A DNA stretch of 64,000 nt from Whitmania pigra (Eukaryota > Annelida > Clitellata > Hirudinida > Haemopidae), in assembly GCA_021613335.1 (NCBI GenBank), contig JAJTWR010000317.1, positions 81,001 to 145,000 of the forward strand. The letters are read 5' to 3'. Position 1 is the stretch's first letter. Each line of letters begins with the position of its first letter. Made by a program: the position numbers and the translations under genes. Below are positions 46,244 to 57,956 of this stretch, piece by piece. Below the pieces are notes generated by a model. The model was not told the DNA's origin, did not search any database, and worked only from the letters and a program-made list of their open reading frames with translations.

Positions 46244-49200
46244 ATGTCAACTACGAAACAAAAAAAGAAGCACATCAAAGCGGTCAGACCAAAACTTCGT
46301 CTATTTCGGGCGAAAGAACCGCTTTTTAGTGTTTTTATGTGGGGAATAAATCACTCAGTAAGTCTTTTATTTTGAAATGTTTGGGTGCTACCACATACTA
46401 GCACATAATATCTACCAATCTAACAAATGGCATTAATTTAGATTACTGAATTGAGCCATGTAAACACACCTGTTATGCTGATGCCGGATGATTTCAAGGC
46501 CTATACCAAAACCAGAGTTGACAACCACATGTTCAACAAGTTTGTTATGTGTTAATCTGCTCAATTATGATTTCAAATGAGTGAAATATTTCATACTTCT
46601 TTGTTTCACTAAGTTTGGCATTTAACTAGTCTTGGAGAAAAGCTATAGTAAAGCTCAAAGCATATGTTACCTGAATAATTTTTGTTTCAATAATTAATCT
46701 AAAATAATAAATAATCATAAATCAGTTCTGACTAGGTCTGTAGGTATATTCAGTTTTATGTTTTGATTCTGCAGAGCAATGTTCCCTGTAAGAATAACAA
46801 CCTCGTGTGCAAAAGTTTGAGGTCATGAGCCAAAATAACTGGTTCAGTGAAGTTTGTGAGAAGCTATTGCACAACTGTTACATAATTTTCCAATAACTAT
46901 TGAACTTGCATGAAAATTCAATATTTTTATTCGGTACAACTACAGTAGCCAAAATGTCTAGTTATGTGACAATCATAAGAAAATCTGGTAAAAAATTGTG
47001 TAAATTGTTATGATAAGTGGTTCTAATTCCTTTGTAAGTGGAACTTCATCAAGTGAGGGACAAATTAATGAAGAACTGCATTATTTTTTCGAAGCAAGTT
47101 GCACCATCTCATATGGACATAAGCATCCTGTTGAGATCTAAATCATTATCTTTATAAAACTCCTTTATTCCTCCAACTATGGCAGGACTGTCACTTGCTG
47201 CTAATTTAATTATGCCAACAAAAACATTTTTATAAGAACCTTCTTTTAAATTTCTAAATTTAATATACATTATTAACATCTTGGAGACTGATATGTCAGT
47301 AAATTCATCTATTTTGTGAAATGCTGAATCATTTAATTCTTTAAACAACTCAGATTTGTTAACTGAATTTATGCATTTGATAAGCTCAAAGGCATAACTT
47401 TTACATCTCCAACTCTGAGGAAGTTTAACATATTAGGCAACCTGATTTTGCACAACATGAGGTCATTGATGGGTTCAATTTCACAGCCAGTGAGACATCA
47501 CCAATTAATATCCTTACTACCCCAGGGCATAAATTGTTTTTCAATTCTTTCACTTCTATTTCCATGAGAAAAGTTTATGACAAGAGTTTTCTTGGAGATG
47601 AATGACTTGAATTTGTTAATTTCCCAACTGAAATTTATATGTGATGTTTGAGGTAGTCCACTTCTTTCCTTGAGCCATTGGCTCGTGCATATTTGCAAAT
47701 CTAACAAATTATTTTCTGACGACTGTCAAAAAAGTGGATGGTCTTACTTAACTGGATATTTTGGCTTCCTGAACCACATGGCATGGGAGTGTTGACTTGA
47801 GCCATTCTTTTTTTGAAAGTATCTCTCCTTTTATTTGGAGGAGCTCCAACAGGTTGACCACGCTTAATGTTTCAACATAGTAGCGGAATAAAATAAGATC
47901 GACAAATCGTATAGAAACAAACAGGAAAGCAACAAGGAAAACAAGTAACAGTCAAGGTTTTGGCATACAATTGTAAAAGTAATAAAAAGAAATTTCAACA
48001 ATTGTATTTAAAAAATAATAATTTTAACTGCACCGGTTCAAAAAGTGCTTGAAGATGTGAAAACTTGTGCGATGGCACACGATTGCGCAACTTAGAAGGA
48101 ACGTTGCTGCAGAGTAAAAATATGACAATGTAACTTTCTTCCATGATACATCCAAAAATTAAATAACTTTGGATTATATTAATTATTCATTTTTTATTGC
48201 TGAGTTGAGAATGTTGTTGTTGGTAGCCTTTAATGTTTGATTTTGTAGGGAAAACATGCCCAGCCATTTTAAGTTCAAGGAATACTGTCCAATTGTGTTC
48301 AGGAACTTAAGAGAGAGGTTCAATGTGGATGATGAAACATATCTGGTTGGTATTAGAGATTTAATTGAAGGAAATTAAATGACATAATTTAATGCCTGAT
48401 ATTAAATCAATTATAATATTTTTTTCAAACAATTGGACTTGAAAGGTAGGTATCATATTTCAGAAATCTTTAACAAAAGATTGTCCTCAAGATCTTGAGT
48501 TGAACAACAAACCCAGCAGTAGTCGACCAATGCAGTCTTATGACAAGGTGTTCTTCATTAAAACTATTCAGAGTGAACAAGTTGCTGAGATGCACAGGAT
48601 TCTCAAAGAGTACCATCAGGTATTTTACAAGACTTTCTTTTGCAAAGAAACAGTGCTAGCTATATAGCCATTTATTTATTAAGCACATTTTTATGCAAAT
48701 TATTAAATAATTTCTTCAGTGTTTCAGAATTAGGCATTCTTCTCTAAAATATGTTAAATATTAAAATATGGTGGGTTAATTCCTAAATGAGCACATTAAG
48801 CCTTAATATTAAGTAACGGTTAATGCTTATTATGCATGTTGTTCTGCCTTTATTGGTTTTTCTTTGATTCTCAGTACATTGTGGAAAGGCATGCCGAAAC
48901 GCTCATGCCACAGTATCTGGGCATGTACAGGGTGACGATCAATGACTCGGAGACTTATCTGCTCGTCTCGAAGAACATTTTCAGCAGAAGATTTGCCATT
49001 CACAAAAAATATGATCTCAAGGTCAGTTGGTGATTTGCTCCGTCATTTGAATTGTATCATCACATGTTTGAGTATTTAACTTAATTTTCTTATTCCAATG
49101 GTATGATGTCTTCATTTCAAGGGTTCCACAGTTTCCCGACAAGCGAGTGATAAGGAGAAATCAAAGGATCTGCCAACTCTCAAAGATAATGACTTTCTCA

Positions 49201-50040
49201 GTGACAGGCAAGTAATCCATGTTGGTGTCGAAAAGAGGGACAAGCTTCTGAGGATCATCAAAGCAGATACTGAAGTCAGAAGCACATTTCTATTTAATTG
49301 TGTTTTTTATTTATAACAGTAGATCTTTATTTACATTTATCCGATCAGTTGAGCACATTATAAGATGTGAAAGCAAGTTTTAGTTGCTGTGTAGGGTATT
49401 AGTTTGCAAACATAATTTATGATGTAATAGTTATTTTTGTATAATCATAAATGTAAGAATCAAAATAAACCAAGTAAAAATTGTTGCTTACATTTACATG
49501 AAGTGATTAATGTGCCATGCAGTTCTTGGCAAGTTTGAACCTCATGGATTACAGTCTGGTTGTTGGAATCCACGACAGAGATGCAGAGGACTCCGAACCT
49601 GTCATACTCTCCTCTGACAATGATCTCGATGATGAGGAAGATGAGGACAACCCAGCCTCTGCAGCAGCAATTGGCGGAGGGGAGAGGGTTGACCCGACTC
49701 CACCGGACAGTCCTCAGCCTCAAGTGGCCCAGTGTGGTATCAACAACATCGAATTGGATCCTTTGCTGGAGCCCTTTGGCATAAAATGCAGTGAAAGTAA
49801 TTATGTCGCATCACTTTGTATTCATTTGGTAAATGGCAACCTTTCCGACTTTCAGCCTCCAATCGTCACGAGATCTATTTCATCTCTCTCATCGACATAC
49901 TCACTCACTACGGGGTCAAAAAACGTACTGCACAGGCCGCCAAAACAGTCAAGCACGGGGCAGGAGCTGAAATTTCAACAGTCGCTCCCGATCTCTATGC
50001 CAAGCGCTTCCTGGAGTTTGTGGAGAAGATCGTTGAGTGA
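46244..50040 (+). CDS. PIP4K2: Phosphatidylinositol 5-phosphate 4-kinase (type II PIP kinase)
   Basis: Makes PI(4,5)P2 from PI5P. Eight in-phase exons: 46244-46357, 46442-46539, 48249-48345, 48464-48619, 48875-49021, 49122-49274, 49523-49796 and 49856-50040, about 399 residues. Landmarks: the N-terminal FMWGINHS and the [13 protein letters not shown] dimer region, the ATP-binding Lys in FFIKTI, catalytic [12 protein letters not shown], an acidic insert (DDEEDEDN), PPDSP, and an activation loop [16 protein letters not shown] whose Ala, not Glu, is the type II specificity mark. The residues aligned to the usual nucleotide loop read RPMQSYDKV rather than the vertebrate HTSYDKR. Intron 2 (1.7 kb) contains a transposase remnant on the opposite strand. 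A long AT-rich 3' UTR extends perhaps to AATAAA near 51090. Confidence 0.96.
47100..47890 (-). pseudogene. Transposase-like remnant in PIP4K2 intron 2
   Basis: Three minus-strand segments read like parts of one protein. The first is [20 protein letters not shown] (about 47865-47805). The second contains [19 protein letters not shown]. The third contains [20 protein letters not shown] (about 47315-47255), resembling the 'IDE-S/T-D-x-S' block of hAT-type transposases and domesticated KIAA1586/ZBED-like proteins. Stops separate them, so the copy is dead. Family assignment rests on one motif. Confidence 0.5.
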
Positions 50041-51673
50041 TTCTAGATCTGCATGAATGCTTTTTGTCTTTAAATGAAGCAAGTTTGTTTTAACTTCTCT
50101 GAGAACTCGAGTCTTACCAAATTTATGCCTCACCTTCATCCAACAACAGGGACCAGTTGACACTGGTGTGATTTCCATCTTGTGTTGCAAAGTTGCAAAA
50201 TTGTGTAACTTACCACTATTTTAATTCATTCAGTTCATTTTACAACCATCTCAGTGGATTTCTAACTCTGAAAGTCAAATGTATAATTAATTTCAAATGC
50301 CATTTTTTAGGCACACAAATGGGGTCATTACCTGTTTGTAGGCTTTATTTTGTAGCTGGAGCTGGATTTTGTGCATTTGCTGAAATCTTCTGCCTCGATG
50401 CTTTAAAAGCTTTGATTGAGGATTAATGTGATTGATAGTTTGCTGTTGGATTTGTCCGCACTTTTTCGAAGTAGAAATGTGATTTTCAGTTAAGTTGTAC
50501 TCTTACCAATATGTTTCTCGAGTGGTTGAGAGTTGTAAGCTAAGGAATTTTGTTTCTCTTGCTGCAATGTACTTGTATCTAATAGTCTTTATTCTGCATG
50601 AGAAAAAATAATGTGCTTTCATCTTGTTATAATATTTAAGATTTAGTTGCTATAAAGATATTCTGCTTTTAAGATTTATGAATTAGATTCTACAAGCTTG
50701 TGTTTATGCATCTCTATTCTCTTGTAATTCAAGAATCTTACATCAGAATTACCAAGTTTCTCCATATTCTGTATTTCTTGAAAGTCGTTCGATACCTATT
50801 TCTTATGTGTCATTTATTGTTCATTTCATCAGTCTCTTAATATCTGAAGACAAGCTCAATCTTAATTGTTTTAATTTGCGAGTGTTTCTTTAATCCAGAC
50901 ATAACGTTGTTGGGCGCCAATGGCTTACTGTGATGGCAATTGCCTGTGGGGCATTGAAGTCTATAAACGGAGCTGATAGGAATAATCCAGTGTAGTTTTG
51001 AACTGATATTGTTCATGAGGCTGCCTGGCAAGATGATAAGATTTGCCGGATTTGTTGAGACCAGAGTAAAGACTCATGGGGCTAGGCAACGTCTAATAAA
51101 ACGTTTTTAAAAGTTGGCTTGGCTCTGTTTATGTTCCATCGAAGAGCCTGTTGAATCTTTTTTGCCGAGTAGTATGTTTTTTCCTTATAGCTTTTGGTTG
51201 TCTTGACAAACCTTAGATGTAATCACAAATTTGCTAAATAGTCGCCATGCTTTCGTATGAGACAATTTGCATTTTATATAACTTCAATAGTGACTTTAAA
51301 AAGTTGCGAAAATTGGTTTTGTTCAATTACTCCGCACTAACTTGCTGGTCTTCTCTATTTCTAGGTAGAAACATAGAGCATTTAAACTTTTTTTTTAATG
51401 AATTTTGAATTTTTTTCTAGCAATCGACAATTTATTGAAAACTCGTGCGAACATATTTCTTTATTCATGAACCATGGCTTCTGATTTTTTCGGTAAAAAT
51501 CTTCCTTAAAATTTGCATTGATAAATTTTTAATAAAATACAAATAAAACTAAAAAATAATTTAAACGAGTTTGTATGTCCATCCTAAAAAGCTAGATTAC
51601 CTTTTATATTATAATCAAAGCAAACTCGTGCCCTGATTTCGCCTTTCTTTAAGAATTAAAGACTTGCACTAAA
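50041..51673. other. PIP4K2 3' UTR and DPH6 upstream region
   Basis: No further coding exon seen. AATAAA at about 51089 is a plausible end for the kinase mRNA; the remaining 0.6 kb before 51674 should hold the DPH6 promoter. Confidence 0.5.
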
Positions 51674-53235
51674 ATGAGGGTAGCAGCATTAATCAGTGGA
51701 GGAAAGGACAGCTGCTACAACATGATGAAATGCATCCAGAAGGGGCATGAAGTTGTTGCGCTAGCCAATTTGTATCCCATAGGAAATGGTATTTTACCTA
51801 AACGATTAGTATTGTAATAATCTTAAGTGATATTGGTTTTAATATTTTTTCAAAACTTATTTGTTTGATGTAAAATGATTATTTTTTGACATGATTTGTT
51901 TTAAACTTTTCATGGCATTCTTCCAGTCTGTTTTAATTGGTAATTATTTAACGACTTTCTTGTCAGCAAGAGTTAATTACAATAAAATATTACAAAAACA
52001 AAGTATTATAATCACTAACTAATGCGCTTTAGAGGAAATAGACAGCTATATGTTCCAGAGTGTGGGCCACCAAGTCATCAACCTATATTCAGAAGCAGTG
52101 GGTTTACCTCTGTACAGGCATCCTATAAAGGGCACATCAAAAATAATAACCTCAGAATATCTTGAAACTGAAGGGGATGAAGTTGAGGACTTATATCAAC
52201 TCTTGTTAGAAGTCAAGGTACTATAACTTGCACTAAATAACTTTTGCCATTATTATTTTGTTTTTATAAATGTTTCTATTTTTCTGATATTCCTCATATT
52301 CCAGATTAATCTGCAATCATTTTAGACAAAAGAAAGCATAGAAGCAGTGTCTGTGGGTGCAATTCTTTCTTCTTATCAGAAGACAAGGGTTGAACATGTG
52401 TTAGATTTCGGCTTGATATTGTCAGAAAAAGTGCATTTAATAATTACCAATTTGTCATTTTCAGTTGCAAAAGGTTGAACCTTGTAATGCTCGCTTATTT
52501 GTGGAATATGGATCAGTCTGAATTGCTTGATGAAATGCTAGCAAACAAAATTGAGGCCATCATTATCAAGGTTGCAGCTTTAGGTTGGTGCATCAAAATG
52601 ATTCACTTTTTTGATTTTTCTCAATATTTAAAAAAAATTAATTTTAACATATCTACTTCATTTTTATCCACCGATTACATCTCTTTTGTTTTTGTTTATG
52701 TTGATGTTAGGTCTGGCTGAACATCATTTGGGAAAAACCCTTTCAGAAATGAAGCCTCATTTGCATAAGATGGTTAGAATAATGTCATACCATACCGGTC
52801 ATTCACACAAGTTCACACTCAATTTCCTATTATCAATTGCCATTAATTTCTAAAAAAAAAACAGAATGAAAAGTACGGCCTCAACGTATGTGGCGAGGGA
52901 GGAGAATATGAAACACTGACTCTGGATTGCCCCATTTTCAAGAAAAAAATTATTATGTGAGTAGTAATGATTTCATTTTATTTGAAACATCTATCTCTGA
53001 TTCAGTCACCTCTCTATAACAAACTTCAACACCAAGCTAAAAGATTAATGTTTGGTTTCATTATAGCTTCTTAAAGGTTTTTTATGCTTTAATTGATTTG
53101 TTTATTTTTCTTAGAAAGGACAAAAGAACAATTATCCACTCCAACGACGCGTTTGCACCAGTGGCCTACCTCATCATTAAAGATGCAAGCCTAGTTTCAA
53201 AATTAGAAATCGATAGTAACTTGCAGAAGATGTGA
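51674..53235 (+). CDS. DPH6: Diphthine-ammonia ligase
   Basis: Catalyses the last step of diphthamide synthesis on translation elongation factor 2, amidating diphthine with ammonium and ATP. Seven exons in phase: 51674-51788, 52033-52217, 52326-52399, 52465-52583, 52711-52772, 52865-52956 and 53115-53235, about 255 residues against 267 in human. The N-terminus MRVAALISGGKDSCYN carries the SGGKDS pyrophosphatase loop. Later come GDEVEDLY, VSVGAILSSYQ, RVEHVCKRLNL, LAYLWN, IIKVAALGL, CGEGGEYET and LDCPIFKKKI, all characteristic. The end is uncertain: the stop TGA at 53233 overlaps a perfect AT|GTGAGT donor, and an in-phase exon at 54885-54954 could add 23 residues. Confidence 0.95.
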
Positions 53236-56200
53236 GTGGGTGTTATTATGAACAGTACAACGAATGGTAACAATGATCCTTTAGATTTTAAAGTTTAGAA
53301 CAAAATCTAACCATATCTGTCTGACGGGTGTGTTTGTGCGTTTTTGTATTTCTCATTCCTCTTCTCTTCTAAGTGAATGGTGAGGGAGCCACACGAATGA
53401 ACTGAGGGTGGTACGAACACATTTCATTTCAATTCACCCAGTTTCGTAATGAGAACAGCGTTCGAACTCATCCACCCATCCTAATAACCTACTTTCGTCG
53501 GATTGGACGTGGTGTTTGGTTCATTTTTATGAATTACGTCACTGCCCTCGCCAGATAGCATCTCCACTCCACTGTCCCAAATATTTTCCATTATTTACCA
53601 GCCATTTGAGTGCCTTTGTTTCTTGAGATGGTGAGATTGCGGCAGTTATTTGGCGCGTCTAACCCGTGAACGCCTCTAGAATCGATCGAGAGTTTGCATC
53701 AGCTGGTCATTTGTTAATGTTTTCGCGAAGTAGGTGAGTCTACTATCAGAAATTTAAAAAACTGCTTTAGTGACCAGATAGAGTAATTTTTTAATCAAAT
53801 TTAATCAGGACTGTGCAGGAAAACTGGCTCGAAAATAATGACTCACTGAAAGTTTGTGAGCTGTATAACCATCTTTACATGTAACTAACCATTTCCAAGT
53901 TGAAAACAATCCTTTGTCTCAAAGTGTTTACGCCTTTTCCTTGAGAACCGAAGGCAACTGGTCCCGTGGAGACACTTACAAAGAACTGGCCCACATTCCA
54001 TTCCCGATGAAGAGGCAGAGATTTGAAAAACAACAAAAGAATCGGGGGTAGACGGAAAAATGAGTACAAAAAAGATGAAAGTTGATATCTTGTGACGAAT
54101 CGAGGTTGTTTTTAAGTCGCTTGGTGGAATTGTTCTTCAGCTGTTAATTTCTTATGCCTGTAATCTCGCCATGGAAAGCTTTCATAAAATGAATCCCGTA
54201 AATACAAACTGAGTCACTGAATTGTTCGTGAATTGCAATTCGCTATAATGAACGTTAAATCGACAGAAATTAAGGTTACAAATAATTAATATAGGTGCTA
54301 TTCACTAATAGAACTACAACTTGAACACACTGGGAATAAATTGTCTGAATAAATGCTGACAGCAATTGTAACTCGGACCACAAAGATGATTGTTGTAATT
54401 GACCGATGTTCCTGCAAATGGAGCAGGCCTTAATGAAAATTATAGTCGCTAGAATATTCATAAACTTTTACACTAATAAAGAAGACATAGCGTGCTATCT
54501 CACGATCGAAATTCTAAAAAAAACATCTTCGAATTTAGTGAAGCCATTCTTCAGATGTGTTTTGATGGGGCGATTGTACGTGGTATAAAAATTAATTCCC
54601 AAGTAATTAAAACTAAGACAATTTGTCTCACTCGTCCGTCTTAGACCAAGCAAAATGTGGTGGCACACTTGCATGTGTTGACCTTATAAGCGGACCAATC
54701 GGAAGACAGCAAAAAATAAATAACTTTCCCGCCTAGTACACTGACCTAGTTTAATGTTGGCGCTCCGCCTACACTACGTTCCTATTGGTTGCTCCAATTT
54801 TGATTGTCCCAGATTTGAGCCAGTAGGAGCTGGTTTACCTGAAAAGCACGTTTTTTAATTCAGAGATTCTCGTTTTTATTTTAGGAGGCATTTCGATTTT
54901 CTGGAAGTTCTTGGCGGTAGTGGAGTCGTTGGCGTTTTACATCGGACCAAGTGAGAAGAAATATAGCGATATATTGAATGAAATCGCTCTGACGTACTTT
55001 GTAGGGTAAGGAGGCCTTTATAGCGCCCTGATTTAATTTCTCAATTATCGATTTCTTGCTGCCGTAAAATAAATTGCTCTTTATTTTCGTCGTAAGCCTT
55101 TAGTATATTCTCATTGAAAACGTGGTCCAGCAGTGTTTACTGCTTTCTCTCGGTGTCTGTCTATAAATAAGAGTCAAATTGGCGCCTAAATTTCAGGTTT
55201 TTCTTTAAGGCAAGACATAAGGAACTCTAGAAGGGAAGGTAATTTTACCTTTCTGAATTGAGAGAGAAATACAGAATTGAAATATATGCACCTAGTGTGC
55301 CCTGGTGTCTAAGGCCCAGTTTCTTCAATATATAAGGAAATCTATTTCAGGTTAGTTTATTTTTAATTCAGATCTTTAATTTTTTTCTTAGAATTGTTCA
55401 TATCTATGGCGATGTGAAGTATGAAGTTCCGGTTTGAGCCAAAATAACCTCACGCTAATGGATGTTTACATTAAGCTATGATCACACATTAACTTAAGAG
55501 ATATTAACTTTAAACAAATCAGTGACATTGTCTATTCCTAAATTATGTAATCACCAGTGATCGTGACTAGTCATTAATGTTATCAAATTGTTTCCTGAGA
55601 CGATTAGAAATGACTCTCATTTGTTTTTGAGGGAGTTGAAATGGTTTAGAAGATTGTAGAATATCTCATACAAGAACCATGCTTCATTACTTCTTACAGT
55701 GTCGCAAAATTAAAATACGTAGTGAAGTGATTAATGAGACTTACGAGTTGAAATGAGTTGATCCATTCCTGGACTATCGTAACCTATCCGCGCTTAAATC
55801 TTTGGAATGCGTCTAAACTGAAAATAGAGATATTTTTAATCAGTTGACGAATGGACGTACTCCAGCCTTCGTTAGACTGGAATTAATTTCAATGTTTTTA
55901 CGCGGCATCGCAAATGATTTGCGTCAGACTGCACTACGAGACACGCCGTTTAGCAAGTGTAAGGAAAACTTGGAAGTAAACGCTAATAACAATATTAATT
56001 AGAACAATGGAAAATAGTAATGATAATAACATTAATAAATAAAAATAAAGATAATATTAAATCTAATAATAGCGGTGAGAAAGCGAAAGCGTTGAAAAGC
56101 GGGCCTCATAATTAAAAATTTGAATCAAATTTTTCTGGGCCTCAATCGAAATCGCGTGCGTGTAGCCTTTTGAAAGTCAAAATATGCTCGATTGTGCGTT

Positions 56201-56429
56201 CTAAAGGTACTTCTGGAGGTTTTGACGCATTGAATATCGCGAAATTTTGAAAATATCGGCGGTTTCTATCGACTTTGTGAGAAGTCAAAGTGAAGATGCA
56301 TTGGTTCGGTCGTTGGCGCGCTTGCCCCGATATTCCGACTCGTGCAAAATAGTTTATTTTCGGGGGAGTCCAATCGTGACCAGGGAATCATTAAGAGACG
56401 TTTCGATTATAAGAGAATTTCTTTTTTAG
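53236..56429. other. Intergenic / possible 5' UTR of the ZFP36-like gene
   Basis: About 3.2 kb. Only 54885-54954 looks exon-like (acceptor TTTTATTTTAG, then 22 open codons to a TGA), possibly an alternative DPH6 end. A frame at 56247-56429 stops immediately before the ZFP36-like ATG and is probably 5' UTR or intron. The TTCTTTTTTAG next to that ATG resembles a splice acceptor. Confidence 0.45.
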
Positions 56430-57956
56430 ATGGCTCATTTGGAAGGCAGACGAAACCTGTTCCATTCTTCTTCTAATCTCGTCCTGGATACTAACGTCTA
56501 TCCGCCACGTCCCTTGGCCCCGCTAACCGAACGTCACGTGATGAAAGCACCTAGCGCGCGCATCTGTGGTGCGCTCACCAACAATGGAACGAAAATAGAA
56601 TTGTCGACAAAGTCTAAAAAACTAGTTGTTCCTGTTGAAAATAGAATTTTGGCTGTTAAAGAGTCAAAGAAACATTGTAACGTGACTACTGCAGTTGGTG
56701 CTTTGACTTGCACTGCGCCCGAGGCATCAAAGGTCGATAGCCTTGTCAGTGGAAGCAAAAGTGCCAAACTAAAATCAGAGCCAGAAGATGCAGATCGCTT
56801 CAAGACAGAGTTGTGTCGTTCCTGGGAAGAACTGGGTCGATGCAAGTATGGATTGCGTTGCAAATTCGCTCACGGTTGTCAAGAGCTGAGACCATTGGAC
56901 CGTCATCCTCGCTACAAGACCATCCCGTGTCGTCAGTTCCACACGAGGGGATTTTGCAGTTATGGCAGCCGCTGCCATTTCATTCATGGCGAAACTGATC
57001 GATTGTTGCTGGCGTTCCTTGTGACGGCGGTTCAGTTGGAAAGGGCAAAACAAGGCAATTCGAAATTATCAGCAAAAAATTTAGACTGCAAAAAGTCCTC
57101 AAACAGAGGATCCAAGAACAAAGCGGCTTCGAGCAAGTCTGCCAACCTCAAAACCAACTCTATCTCAAGTTTGCCGAGCGTTAAGACGGATGCTAAAAGT
57201 TCCCCGCTTTATTCCAACTCACAGTTTGCGAGTTGGATGGATGGTCCAATCCACGACAACTGCTGCGATACTCAAATTCATCAGTTGTGCGCAGATAAGT
57301 GGGACTTAGATGCAGGAATGGGACCAATTCATCCTTTGGATGACTTCCATTGCGATGGTCCAAGCATGGATGGTGTGGAAATGTTGTTAAATGAAATTAA
57401 AAAACGTGCCAATTTTGATGACAAGATAGAACCTCTCAATGCCAATCTGCCTCTTAAAGCTGAGTGCAGAGGGTTTTTTTGGCCAAACCAACCAAGGTCA
57501 AGGACGTCGAGTGGGGAGAGTTTTGGGGAGGACTTAGATTTGTCTACTTTGTATTCTGGAAGTTTTACCAACGATGAACAGCAGAAAAATGAACTTCATT
57601 TGCTGCAGCAGCATCACCATCAACTCATGTTATCTCAGCAGCATATTTTAGAGGGCAGATTGGTGGAGACTCTGCAGATGATACAAAATTTGCAGTTGGA
57701 ATCAGAAACATTGAACACGGCTCTTCTGTTATCGAAACTGAATGCCAGTGTTTGTGGGAAAATGACTGGAAACCTTAGCACCAGTGACCATGTTGGTCCT
57801 TCTCTAATGTCGTCAGGACCTCCTCATTTTCTTGGATGGGATAGGACCCATTCTCTTGAATCTTCTTCGGTTTCATCCGGTTCTCCACCGAACTTTCACT
57901 GGTCAGACCTGCAGCTGGATATAAACTTCGAGGCAAACAGGTCTCTCGTGACCTAG
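56430..57956 (+). CDS. ZFP36: Tristetraprolin-family tandem CCCH zinc-finger protein
   Basis: Binds AU-rich elements in mRNA 3' UTRs and promotes deadenylation and decay through the CCR4-NOT complex. A single open frame of 508 residues. Finger 1 is Cys129, Cys138, Cys144, His148 and finger 2 is Cys167, Cys176, Cys182, His186; both are C-x8-C-x5-C-x3-H. The lead-in of finger 1 is RFKTELC as in the family, but finger 2 reads RYKTIPC where most members have YKTELC. Conserved [12 protein letters not shown] and [10 protein letters not shown] surround them. The rest is Ser-rich, with a Gln/His run (LLQQHHHQ) and no other domain. The ATG sits right after a TTTTTTAG acceptor-like tract, so an upstream exon may add N-terminal residues, as in vertebrate ZFP36L genes. 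The 3' UTR has several ATTTA words, compatible with self-regulation. Confidence 0.92.
   Translation: MAHLEGRRNLFHSSSNLVLDTNVYPPRPLAPLTERHVMKAPSARICGALTNNGTKIELSTKSKKLVVPVENRILAVKESKKHCNVTTAVGALTCTAPEASKVDSLVSGSKSAKLKSEPEDADRFKTELCRSWEELGRCKYGLRCKFAHGCQELRPLDRHPRYKTIPCRQFHTRGFCSYGSRCHFIHGETDRLLLAFLVTAVQLERAKQGNSKLSAKNLDCKKSSNRGSKNKAASSKSANLKTNSISSLPSVKTDAKSSPLYSNSQFASWMDGPIHDNCCDTQIHQLCADKWDLDAGMGPIHPLDDFHCDGPSMDGVEMLLNEIKKRANFDDKIEPLNANLPLKAECRGFFWPNQPRSRTSSGESFGEDLDLSTLYSGSFTNDEQQKNELHLLQQHHHQLMLSQQHILEGRLVETLQMIQNLQLESETLNTALLLSKLNASVCGKMTGNLSTSDHVGPSLMSSGPPHFLGWDRTHSLESSSVSSGSPPNFHWSDLQLDINFEANRSLVT

Noticed and set aside
49460..50056. Overlapping frames on both strands around 49.5-50.0 kb
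   Set aside because: Exons 7 and 8 of PIP4K2 explain the region; the 179-codon frame reads through the intron between them into the wrong frame of exon 8.
56534..57571. Minus-strand frames opposite the ZFP36-like gene
   Set aside because: They are antisense shadows of the zinc-finger coding frame.
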